Positions 56,576 to 64,000 of a stretch of DNA of 64,000 bases are shown here, in pieces (the first letter of the stretch is position 1; each line of letters begins with the position of its first letter). Position numbers and translations under genes: made by a program. The DNA comes from Kitasatospora papulosa (GTDB taxonomy: Bacteria; Actinomycetota; Actinomycetes; Streptomycetales; Streptomycetaceae): assembly GCF_000717245.1 (NCBI RefSeq), contig NZ_JNYQ01000004.1:124001-188000 (forward strand), read 5' to 3'. Under the pieces are notes generated by a model. It was not told the origin of the DNA and made no database searches. It saw nothing but the letters and a program-made list of their open reading frames with translations.

Positions 56576-58648
56576 GTGACGCGCAGCGTGTACGTGACCG
56601 GGATCGACCGGGGAGACGGCCGCCAGGTCGTCGATCTGGGAGTCATGGAGCTACTGACGCGTCAGGTCGACCGGGTCGGCGTCTTCCGGCCGCTCGTCCA
56701 CGACGGACCGGACCGCCTCTTCGAGCTGCTGCGGGCCCGCTACCGGCTGTCGCAGAGCGCGGAGACCGTGTTCGGACTGGACTACCAGGAGGCCTCCGCG
56801 GTCCAGGCGGAGAAGGGCACCGACGAACTGGTCTCCCTGCTCGTCGAACGCTTCCACCAGGTGGCGCGCGACTACGAGGTCGTCCTCGTCCTCGGCAGCG
56901 ACTTCGCCGCGACCCAACTGCCCGACGAACTGGCCCTGAACGCCCGGCTGGCCAACGAGTTCGGCTCCTCGGTGATCGCGGTGGTCGGGGGCAAGGACCA
57001 GGACGCCGGATCCGTACGCGCCGAGACGCGCAACGCCTACCGTGCGTACGCCGGTCTCGGCTGCGACGTCCTGGCCATGATCGTGAACCGGGTGGCGTCC
57101 GAGGACCGCGCGGACATCGCGGAACGGCTGCGGACTCAGCTGCCCGTGCCCTGCTCGGTGCTGCCGGACGACCCCGCGCTCTCCGCGCCCACCGTCTCCC
57201 AGATCACCACCGCACTGGGCGGAACGGTTCTGCTCGGCGACGACTCGGGGCTGGCCCGGGACGCGCTGGACTTCGTGTTCGGCGGGGCGATGCTGCCGAA
57301 CCTCCTGAAGGCCCTGACCCCGGGCTGCATGGTCGTCACCCCCGGCGACCGCGCGGACCTCGTCATCGGCTCGCTCGCCGCGCACAGCGCCGGCACCCCG
57401 CCCATCGCGGGCGTCCTGCTGACACTGAACGAGCGCCCAGGCGAGGAGATACTCCGGCTGGCGGCCCGCCTCGCACCGGGCACCCCGGTCATCGCGGTGA
57501 CCGGCGGATCCTTCCCCACCGCGGGTGAACTCTTCGCGCTGGAAGGCAAGTTGAACGCGGCCACGCCCCGCAAGGCGGAGACCGCCCTCGGTCTCTTCGA
57601 ACGTCACGTGGACACCGGCGCCCTGCTGGAGCGGCTCTCGGTGGCCCGCAGCGGCCGCGTCACCCCGATGATGTTCGAGCACGAACTGCTGGAACAGGCC
57701 CGCTCCGACCGGCGCCGGGTCGTCCTGCCCGAGGGCACCGAGGAGCGTGTACTGCGGGCCGCGGACGTCCTGCTCCGCCGCGACGTCTGCGACCTGACCC
57801 TGCTCGGGGACACCGACGTCATCCGCAAGAAGGCCGCCGACCTGGGCATCGACCTCGCCGGGACCCACGTCGTCGACCCGCAGACCTCCGAGCTGCGCCA
57901 GGGCTTCGCCGAGCGGTACGCCGCGCTGCGCGCGCACCGCGGGGTGACGGTGGAGCTGGCGTACGACGTCGTCTCCGACGTCAACTACTTCGGCACCCTG
58001 ATGGTCCAGGAGGGTCTGGCCGACGGCATGGTGTCCGGCTCGGTGCACTCCACGGCAGCCACGATCCGGCCGGCGTTCGAGATCATCAAGACGAAGCCCG
58101 AGGCCTCGATCGTCTCGTCGGTGTTCTTCATGTGCCTCGCCGACAAGGTCCTCGTCTACGGCGACTGCGCGGTCAACCCGGATCCGGACGCGGAGCAGCT
58201 TGCGGACATCGCGGTGCAGTCGGCGGTCACCGCGTCCCGCTTCGGCGTGGACCCCAGGATCGCGATGCTCTCGTACTCGACGGGGACCTCGGGCACGGGC
58301 GCGGACGTCGACAAGGTGCGGGAGGCCACCGAGCGGGTACGCGCCTCCCGGCCGGACCTGAGGATCGAGGGCCCGATCCAGTACGACGCCGCGGTCGAGC
58401 CGTCCGTCGCCGCGACCAAACTGCCGGCGTCGGAGGTGGCGGGCCGGGCGACCGTGCTGATCTTCCCCGACCTCAACACCGGCAACAACACCTACAAGGC
58501 GGTCCAGCGTTCCGCGGGCGCGGTCGCGGTAGGCCCGGTGCTGCAGGGGCTGCGCAAGCCGGTCAACGACCTGTCCCGCGGCGCGCTGGTCCAGGACATC
58601 GTCAACACCGTGGCCATCACGGCGATCCAGGCGCAGAGCGAGGCATGA
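56576..58648 (+). CDS. pta: Phosphate acetyltransferase (long form)
   Basis: 690 residues from GTG 56576, with GGGAG 7 bases upstream. The N-terminal P-loop-like AAA_26 domain starts SVYVTGIDRGDGRQVV; the family's usual GxxSGKT is not conserved here. A DRTGG domain (about 215-330) follows, and then the catalytic PTA_PTB domain from about 360 (RVVLPEGTEERVLRAADVLL, SYSTGTSGTGADVDKV, FPDLNTGNNTYKAVQRSA). Interconverts acetyl-CoA and acetyl phosphate. The acetate kinase gene follows within 41 bases. Confidence 0.95.
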   Translation: MTRSVYVTGIDRGDGRQVVDLGVMELLTRQVDRVGVFRPLVHDGPDRLFELLRARYRLSQSAETVFGLDYQEASAVQAEKGTDELVSLLVERFHQVARDYEVVLVLGSDFAATQLPDELALNARLANEFGSSVIAVVGGKDQDAGSVRAETRNAYRAYAGLGCDVLAMIVNRVASEDRADIAERLRTQLPVPCSVLPDDPALSAPTVSQITTALGGTVLLGDDSGLARDALDFVFGGAMLPNLLKALTPGCMVVTPGDRADLVIGSLAAHSAGTPPIAGVLLTLNERPGEEILRLAARLAPGTPVIAVTGGSFPTAGELFALEGKLNAATPRKAETALGLFERHVDTGALLERLSVARSGRVTPMMFEHELLEQARSDRRRVVLPEGTEERVLRAADVLLRRDVCDLTLLGDTDVIRKKAADLGIDLAGTHVVDPQTSELRQGFAERYAALRAHRGVTVELAYDVVSDVNYFGTLMVQEGLADGMVSGSVHSTAATIRPAFEIIKTKPEASIVSSVFFMCLADKVLVYGDCAVNPDPDAEQLADIAVQSAVTASRFGVDPRIAMLSYSTGTSGTGADVDKVREATERVRASRPDLRIEGPIQYDAAVEPSVAATKLPASEVAGRATVLIFPDLNTGNNTYKAVQRSAGAVAVGPVLQGLRKPVNDLSRGALVQDIVNTVAITAIQAQSEA

Positions 58649-58689
58649 CCGCCATGACCACCGACCCGACCAGCGGAGGTTCCCGCTCC

Positions 58690-59895
58690 ATGAATGACGC
58701 CCACCGCGTGCTCGTGCTCAACTCCGGCTCCTCGTCGGTGAAGTACCAGCTCCTGGACATGCGCGACCGGTCCCGGCTGGCCACCGGTCTGGTCGAGCGG
58801 ATCGGCGAGTCGTCGTCCCGGCTGGTGCACACCCCGCTGAAGGGCGGGGAGCCCCGCGAGCGCACGGGCAGGATCGCCGACCACGAGGAGGCCCTGCGGG
58901 CCGCCGCCGAGGAGCTCGCGGCCGACGGACTCGGCCTCGACTCCCCCGAGCTCGCGGCGATCGGCCACCGGGTGGTGCACGGCGGGCTGAAGTTCAGCGA
59001 GCCCACCGTGATCACCGACGAGGTGCTGAAGGAGATCGAGCGGCTCGTCCCGGTGGCCCCGCTGCACAACCCGGCGAACATCACCGGCATCCGTACGGCG
59101 CAGGCGCTGCGGCCGGATCTTCCGCAGGTCGCGGTCTTCGACACGGCGTTCCACACCACGATGCCGGAGCACGCGGCGCGGTACGCGATCGACGTCGGGA
59201 CGGCCGACGCGCACCGCATCCGCCGCTACGGCTTCCACGGCACCTCGCACGCGTACGTCTCACGCAGGACGGCCGAGCTGCTGGGCCGGCCCGTGGCCGA
59301 GCTGAACATGATCGTGCTGCACCTGGGCAACGGCGCCTCGGCCTCCGCGGTGGCCGGCGGCCGCTGCGTGGAGACGTCCATGGGACTGACCCCCCTGGAG
59401 GGGCTGGTCATGGGTACGCGTTCCGGGGACGTCGACCCGGCCGTCACCTTCCACCTGAAGCGGGTGGCGGGGATGTCGACGGACGAGATCGACACCCTGC
59501 TGAACAAGAGGAGCGGCCTGGTCGGCCTCTGCGGGGACAACGACATGCGGGAGATCCGGCGCCGGGTGGACGAGGGCGACGAGCGCGCCGCCCTCGCGTT
59601 CGACATCTACATCCACCGGCTGAAGAAGTACGTCGGCGCCTATTCGGCGGTCCTCGGCCGGGTGGACGCCGTCGTCTTCACGGCGGGGGTCGGAGAGAAC
59701 TCGGCCCCGGTACGGGAGGCTGCGCTCGCGGGGCTGGAGGGATTCGGCCTGGCCGTGGACGCGGACCGCAACGCCGTGCGGTCCGGCGAACCGCGGCTGA
59801 TCTCACCCGAGGACGCGCGGGTGGCGGTCGCCGTCGTACCTACGGACGAGGAGCTGGAGATCGCGGGCCAGACCTTCGACCTGGTCCACAACTGA
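58690..59895 (+). CDS. ackA: Acetate kinase
   Basis: 401 residues from ATG 58690, with GGAGGT 9 bases upstream. An ATG at 58645 that overlaps the pta stop, or one at 58654, would add 12-15 residues. Motifs LVLNSGSSSVKYQLLDM, GFHGTSHAYVS and LGNGASASAVAGG define the acetate kinase family. It converts acetyl phosphate plus ADP to acetate plus ATP, paired with Pta for overflow metabolism or acetate activation. Confidence 0.95.
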   Translation: MNDAHRVLVLNSGSSSVKYQLLDMRDRSRLATGLVERIGESSSRLVHTPLKGGEPRERTGRIADHEEALRAAAEELAADGLGLDSPELAAIGHRVVHGGLKFSEPTVITDEVLKEIERLVPVAPLHNPANITGIRTAQALRPDLPQVAVFDTAFHTTMPEHAARYAIDVGTADAHRIRRYGFHGTSHAYVSRRTAELLGRPVAELNMIVLHLGNGASASAVAGGRCVETSMGLTPLEGLVMGTRSGDVDPAVTFHLKRVAGMSTDEIDTLLNKRSGLVGLCGDNDMREIRRRVDEGDERAALAFDIYIHRLKKYVGAYSAVLGRVDAVVFTAGVGENSAPVREAALAGLEGFGLAVDADRNAVRSGEPRLISPEDARVAVAVVPTDEELEIAGQTFDLVHN

Positions 59896-59928
59896 GCGGG
59901 CCCGCGCCCTTTTGTATCTTCCACCAGA

Positions 59929-59940
59929 CGGAATATTCCG
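59929..59940 (+). promoter_or_regulatory. Palindrome and promoter region of pyk
   Basis: CGGAATATTCCG (59929-59940) is a perfect 12-bp palindrome 29 bases before the pyk ATG. TAGGAT (59957-59962) ends 7 bases before the ATG. It could be both a -10 of a leaderless promoter and, through AGGA, the ribosome-binding site. The palindrome sits where a repressor would block the -35. Confidence 0.5.
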
Positions 59941-59969
59941 CAGTGAAACAAACCGATAGGATCCGCCTC

Positions 59970-61397
59970 ATGCGCCGTTCCAAAATCGTCTGCACCCTCG
60001 GTCCCGCCGTCGACTCCCATGAGCAGCTCGTCGCTCTGATCGAGGCCGGCATGAGCGTGGCCCGCTTCAACTTCAGTCACGGCACCCACGAGGAGCACCA
60101 AGGCCGTTACGACCGCGTCCGCAAGGCCGCCGCCGAGACCGGCCGCGCCGTCGGCGTGCTCGCCGACCTCCAGGGCCCGAAGATCCGTCTCGGGAAGTTC
60201 GCCGAGGGTCCGGTCGAGCTGGTCCGCGGGGACGAGTTCGTCATCACCTCCGAGGACGTCCCGGGCGACAAGTCGGTCTGCGGCACCACCTACAAGGGGC
60301 TGCCCGGCGACGTCGTCAAGGGTGACCCGATCCTGATCAACGACGGCAACGTCGAGCTGAAGGTCGTCTCGGTCGACGGTCCGCGGGTCACCACCATCGT
60401 CATCGAGGGCGGTGTCATCTCCGACCACAAGGGGATCAACCTCCCGGGTGCGGCGGTCAACGTCCCCGCGCTGTCCGAGAAGGACGTCGAGGACCTGCGC
60501 TTCGCCCTGCGGATGGGCTGCGACCTGGTCGCGCTGTCCTTCGTGCGGGACGCCGAGGACGTCAAGGACGTGCACAAGGTGATGGACGAGGAGGGCCGCC
60601 GGGTCCCCGTCATCGCCAAGGTCGAGAAGCCGCAGGCCGTCGAGCACATGGAGGGCGTCGTCGCCGCCTTCGACGGTGTGATGGTGGCCCGTGGTGACCT
60701 CGCCGTCGAGTATCCGCTCGAGAAGGTCCCGATGGTGCAGAAGCGCCTCATCGAGCTGTGCCGCCGCAACGCCAAGCCGGTGATCGTGGCGACCCAGATG
60801 ATGGAGTCGATGATCACCAACTCGCGCCCGACCCGCGCCGAGGCGTCCGACGTCGCCAACGCGATCCTGGACGGCGCGGACGCGGTCATGCTGTCGGCGG
60901 AGTCCTCGGTCGGCGCGTACCCGATCGAGACGGTCAAGACGATGTCGAAGATCGTCGTCGCCGCCGAGGAGGAGCTCCTGTCCAAGGGCCTCCAGCCGCT
61001 GGTGCCGGGCAAGAAGCCGCGTACCCAGGGTGGTTCGGTGGCCCGCGCGGCCTGCGAGATCGCGGACTTCCTGGACGGCAAGGCCCTCGTCGCCTTCACC
61101 AAGTCCGGTGACACCGCCCGCCGCCTCTCCCGCTACCGCACGGCACAGCCGATCCTGGCCTTCACCACGGAGGAGTCCACCCGCAGCCAGCTCGCGCTGA
61201 GCTGGGGCGTCGAGTCCTACGTCGTGCCGCACGTGGACAACACGGACGCCATGGTCGACCTGGTGGACGCCGAGCTGCTGAAGCTGAACCGCTACAGCGA
61301 CGGCGACACGATGGTCATCACGGCCGGCTCGCCCCCCGGCGTCCCCGGAACCACCAACATGGTCCGGGTGCACCACCTGAGCGGCGAGCGCGCCTGA
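59970..61397 (+). CDS. pyk: Pyruvate kinase
   Basis: 475 residues from ATG 59970 (MRRSKIVCTLGP). Converts phosphoenolpyruvate plus ADP to pyruvate plus ATP. Active-site segments MSVARFNFSHGTHEEH, ADLQGPKIR, VIAKVEKPQAVEH and VATQMMESMI are intact; the C-terminal allosteric domain ends GVPGTTNMVRVH. It follows pta-ackA by 74 bases with its own promoter signals. An in-frame ATG nine codons upstream (59943) is less likely because family members start at the MRRSK point. Confidence 0.96.
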   Translation: MRRSKIVCTLGPAVDSHEQLVALIEAGMSVARFNFSHGTHEEHQGRYDRVRKAAAETGRAVGVLADLQGPKIRLGKFAEGPVELVRGDEFVITSEDVPGDKSVCGTTYKGLPGDVVKGDPILINDGNVELKVVSVDGPRVTTIVIEGGVISDHKGINLPGAAVNVPALSEKDVEDLRFALRMGCDLVALSFVRDAEDVKDVHKVMDEEGRRVPVIAKVEKPQAVEHMEGVVAAFDGVMVARGDLAVEYPLEKVPMVQKRLIELCRRNAKPVIVATQMMESMITNSRPTRAEASDVANAILDGADAVMLSAESSVGAYPIETVKTMSKIVVAAEEELLSKGLQPLVPGKKPRTQGGSVARAACEIADFLDGKALVAFTKSGDTARRLSRYRTAQPILAFTTEESTRSQLALSWGVESYVVPHVDNTDAMVDLVDAELLKLNRYSDGDTMVITAGSPPGVPGTTNMVRVHHLSGERA

Positions 61398-61762
61398 CGC
61401 ACCCGTCCGGGACCGACCGAGCGGCCATGGGCCGCACCTACGGCGACAGCCGGGGTGCGGCCCATGGCCGTTGTCCGTGGCGCAGGTAACCAGTACCTGA
61501 CAGGTGCACGTACCAGCGATATCCGGCTGATCGACACCCTTTATCGACGTGAAACAGCCCTGCTTTCACGAAATCCACATGACATGATCACAACATCTCC
61601 TGGGGGGCTGCGGTTCCGCTCGTGGCGGGACAGTGAACCGAAAGGCACACAGAACCTGCAACGTCATACGGACTCCTGAGTCATGGGCGGACGGTGTTCC
61701 GTACACACCCCCTCCGGGGCCGACTCGGCACCTACGGGGTGTCATGACGACAGGTGAAGAAC
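61398..61762. other. Intergenic region before the coiled-coil protein
   Basis: 365 bases without a credible gene. After the pyk terminator (61422-61470) the region is AT-richer and has two inverted repeats: CAGGTA-ACCAG-TACCTG (61483-61499) and CGTGAAA-N9-TTTCACG (61548-61570). They probably belong to the promoter of the secreted protein downstream. A 74-codon frame at 61455-61679 starts inside the terminator and looks spurious. Confidence 0.5.
61422..61470 (+). terminator. Terminator after pyk
   Basis: A perfect 17-bp stem (61422-61438 with 61454-61470) with a 15-base loop, followed by TTGTCC; 24 bases after the stop. Confidence 0.8.
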
Positions 61763-64000
61763 GTGCAAAGAGCCACACTTCCGGGACGCCGGCGCCGCTC
61801 GCGACTCCTGCGGAGAGGGACGGCGAGCACGGCGTTGGCCACGGTGGCAGCCGTACTCGCGGGGCTGATGTACGCCGTCCCGGCCACCGCCGACGAGCCA
61901 GGCGACAATCCCGCAGACCCCTACGAGCGGACCCTCCGCATCAGCCTGGGGGCTCGTGACCGGCAGGACCGCTGTCAGGTGGGCAGGTACATCAACTACG
62001 GCGGGCCTGCGGTGAAGGGCGTCGCCAACACCGCGCTGTCAGGATCACAAGCCGGTATCGCCGAAGCGGCACAGTACTGGAACTCGACGCCGGTCCTTGA
62101 GGCCGGCCAGAAGGACGACGAGGCCGGCCTGGCGTACTGGCGGACCTGGCAGAGCCGGCAGACGAAGCTCAACGAGACGAATCAGCCCTACGCCGGGACC
62201 AACTCGTCCAACGGCCGGCCCTACCACGCGCCCGAGTTCGGCGAGGACATCGTGGCCTTCACACTCGGGACGCAGAGCGACGTCTACGACCAGGCCTACA
62301 AGGACCCCACACCCAGGCCCGGTAAGCCGGCCCTGGACAAGGCGCGGCAGGTCTTCGACGCCATCGACACGACCGGCGACGACTGGGCGACCTCCTACAA
62401 GACGCCGTACGCGGAGAACGAGATATTCGGCTGGGGAGGCAGCGGGACCGGCTCCTCACACGACGTCGCCAACCTCCTTCGCTACGGCGGCTTCCCGACG
62501 AAGGCCCCCGAGCCCGGCTCCATGGAGTACCGCACCGAGGTCGAGACGCTGAAGCTCGCCTGGGCGGGCTGCGACAGCGACAACCCCATCGACCATTACC
62601 GGGTGCTCACCGCCCCCGTGCTCCAGGCACACGTGGAATGGGAAGCTGAGTACTCGTCCCAGACCACTCAGCGCCGGGAGATCGTCACCGCCGAAGCAGC
62701 GGCGTCCAAAGAGACCCGTACTGCCGCCGACGCCATGATCGAAGCGATCCGGCAGGCGTGGCAGGCCGACCAGATCTTGTTCTGGCAGAAGTACTGGGCC
62801 GCCAACAAGGACTCCATCTTCTATCCGACGGCCGCTCAGTTCACCAAGGCGACAGCGGACCTCAAGGCCGCCCGTGCCGCTGCTGCCGCCCAGGTGACCG
62901 TCGCAGACGCAGCGGTTGCCCGCGCGAAGACGGCGTCCGACAAGGCCGTCGCGCAACAGGCGTCCGCCTGGACGATCGCCGACGCGGCCAAGCTGCCTCG
63001 TGGCCGTGGCCTGATGTACGCGCAGCAGTCGGTACAGGTCGCCCGCGCCTCGCACGCCGCCACCCAGGCCGCGGCCAAGGCGACACTGACCGCGTCGAAC
63101 GCCGCGAACGCGACCGTCGCGACCAGCAGTACGTTGTACGCGCTCAGCCAGACGCAGGCGCACGCGGTGAACACTGAGTTCCGCAAGGCCGCCGCGCTGG
63201 AAGCGGCAGCCCAGGCGAAGGCCGCCGCGACAGCCGCAGCCGCGCAGGCCGCGGAAGCCGCGGCCAACGCCACGACGGCCAAGGCGGCGCAGGCGACGGC
63301 CGAGAAGGCGGAGCAGACCGCCAGGACGGCGGCCGCGACGGCCAAGGCCGAGCGTGAGAAGGCGGAGAAGGAGAAGGCCACCGCCACGGCCGAACGCAAG
63401 AACGCCGAGGTGGAGCGGGACAAGGCCTCCGCGGCCGAAAGCCGCGCCCAGACGGAGCGCGCAGCCGCAAGCCGGTTCAAGGGCGACGCCGAGACCGCCG
63501 GGGCCACGGCAACAGTTCAGCGCGAAGCGGCCGAAGCGGCCGAACTCCGTGCCGCCGTGGCACGGGACGACGCGGTCGAGGCGGAGAAGAACAAGCAGGC
63601 GACCGCTTCTCGCGCCGCCTCTCTCGAAGCACGCGCGGCAGCCATGGAAGGTACCGCGTCCGCGGGCGAGGCACGGCAGGCCGCGACCGAGGCCCGTGCC
63701 GCCGCGACCGCGGCGTCCGGCGCGGCCTCCCGGGCCAGAACGGCCGCTGACGAAGCGAGCACCGCCGCGGTGAACGCCCGTGCCGCCGCCACCCGGGCAG
63801 AGGGTGCGGCCTCACGCTCCCGGGCGCACGCGGACAAGGCGTGGTCGGCCTACCAGACCAGCTTCGCCGCGGCCCAGACCGCGCACGCTGCCGCAGCCGA
63901 AGCGATCGACGCCGCCGCGGCCGCTGCGACGAACGCCAAGAACGCCGAAGCTGCGGCCATCAGGGCCAAGGCGGCGGCCGCCGAGGCCCGCAAGCAGGCA
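61763..64000 (+). CDS. Large secreted Ala-rich coiled-coil protein, N-terminal 746 codons
   Basis: An open frame from GTG 61763 (AGGTGA 5 bases upstream) runs without a stop to the window edge. A signal peptide (RRRRSRLLRRG, then ALATVAAVLAGLMYAV) should be cleaved near ATA-D at residue 43. Residues about 50-290 form a mixed domain rich in Trp, Tyr and Asp (AQYWNSTPVLEAGQ, EIFGWGGSGTGSSHDV). From about 300, and densely from about 365, the chain is a long Ala/Lys/Glu/Arg coiled coil (AAATAKAEREKAEKEKATA). Large Streptomyces proteins of this layout sometimes end in HINT or toxin domains, but that end lies outside the window. Function not assignable. Confidence 0.8.
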   Translation, partial: MQRATLPGRRRRSRLLRRGTASTALATVAAVLAGLMYAVPATADEPGDNPADPYERTLRISLGARDRQDRCQVGRYINYGGPAVKGVANTALSGSQAGIAEAAQYWNSTPVLEAGQKDDEAGLAYWRTWQSRQTKLNETNQPYAGTNSSNGRPYHAPEFGEDIVAFTLGTQSDVYDQAYKDPTPRPGKPALDKARQVFDAIDTTGDDWATSYKTPYAENEIFGWGGSGTGSSHDVANLLRYGGFPTKAPEPGSMEYRTEVETLKLAWAGCDSDNPIDHYRVLTAPVLQAHVEWEAEYSSQTTQRREIVTAEAAASKETRTAADAMIEAIRQAWQADQILFWQKYWAANKDSIFYPTAAQFTKATADLKAARAAAAAQVTVADAAVARAKTASDKAVAQQASAWTIADAAKLPRGRGLMYAQQSVQVARASHAATQAAAKATLTASNAANATVATSSTLYALSQTQAHAVNTEFRKAAALEAAAQAKAAATAAAAQAAEAAANATTAKAAQATAEKAEQTARTAAATAKAEREKAEKEKATATAERKNAEVERDKASAAESRAQTERAAASRFKGDAETAGATATVQREAAEAAELRAAVARDDAVEAEKNKQATASRAASLEARAAAMEGTASAGEARQAATEARAAATAASGAASRARTAADEASTAAVNARAAATRAEGAASRSRAHADKAWSAYQTSFAAAQTAHAAAAEAIDAAAAAATNAKNAEAAAIRAKAAAAEARKQA

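Noticed and set aside
58132..58689. N-terminal extension of ackA into pta
   Set aside because: It is the +1 frame of pta and lacks homology; acetate kinase begins at the LVLNSGSSS motif.
61455..61679. A 74-codon frame before the coiled-coil protein
   Set aside because: It starts inside the pyk terminator stem, has no ribosome-binding site and no recognisable feature.

Overview
The window is chromosomal DNA from a Streptomyces-type actinobacterium. The base composition is very GC-rich, GTG starts are frequent, start/stop overlaps (ATGA, GTGA) are common, and lipoproteins, SpoIIE-type phosphatases, the GlgE pathway and a glycine-riboswitch gcvT are all present. From memory, the gene set and order (pyk, ackA, pta, pfkA ... 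glgB, mak, treS, glgE, glgP ... sdaA, glyA, gcvH, gcvT) match one conserved core region of Streptomyces coelicolor in inverted orientation. Most of the window is therefore conserved core rather than island.

Layout. 1-3.3 kb (minus): the N-terminus of a peptide ABC permease, two adjacent SseB-like proteins and a P-loop kinase-like protein. 3.5-8.2 kb (plus): a tandem glycine riboswitch, then gcvT, gcvH, glyA and sdaA, a route from glycine through serine to pyruvate. 8.1-9.2 kb: an inserted 1,079-bp segment carrying a ribbon-helix-helix/PIN toxin-antitoxin pair. It is bounded by a perfect 71-bp repeat of the sdaA 3' end and is the clearest mobile-DNA signature in the window. 9.3-17 kb: a MarR regulator, a SpoIIE-like phosphatase, an ABC transporter with a YtrA-type GntR regulator, an EF-hand protein, a coupled NodB-like/beta-propeller lipoprotein pair and an anti-sigma-type ATPase. 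17-20.7 kb (minus): an enoyl-CoA hydratase and two L,D-transpeptidase lipoprotein paralogues. 20.9-30.6 kb: glgX, an ABC transporter plus two-component system operon (minus), and a divergent heterodimeric ABC exporter. 31-35 kb: a secreted M4 protease and a GAF/PP2C/HATPase signalling protein. 35-46.6 kb: glycogen and alpha-glucan metabolism (glgP divergent from glgE-treS, then mak-glgB). 46.8-50.4 kb: a trxA-MerR operon, a secreted GH16 glucanase behind a LacI-type palindrome, and a lipoprotein. 50.5-54.4 kb: dctA divergent from a CitA/DcuS-type two-component system. 54.5-61.4 kb: a double-HTH regulator, pfkA, pta-ackA and pyk. 61.8 kb to the end: the start of a large secreted Ala-rich coiled-coil protein cut by the window edge.

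How it fits together. Trehalose made or interconverted by TreS yields maltose. Mak phosphorylates maltose to maltose 1-phosphate, GlgE polymerises that, GlgB branches the glucan, and GlgP and GlgX degrade it. PfkA, Pyk, Pta and AckA form a glycolysis/overflow block. DctA and its neighbouring kinase/regulator suggest C4-dicarboxylate-responsive uptake. Strong GC-rich hairpins separate most transcription units.

Most interesting observations: the 71-bp att-like duplication with the toxin-antitoxin cargo; the truncated coiled-coil protein at the right edge; non-canonical catalytic motifs in a NodB protein and a SpoIIE-like phosphatase; basic Ala/Pro-rich linkers in both GlgE and GlgB; and several palindromic operator candidates. 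No CRISPR array, rRNA, tRNA, transposase or integrase was seen.
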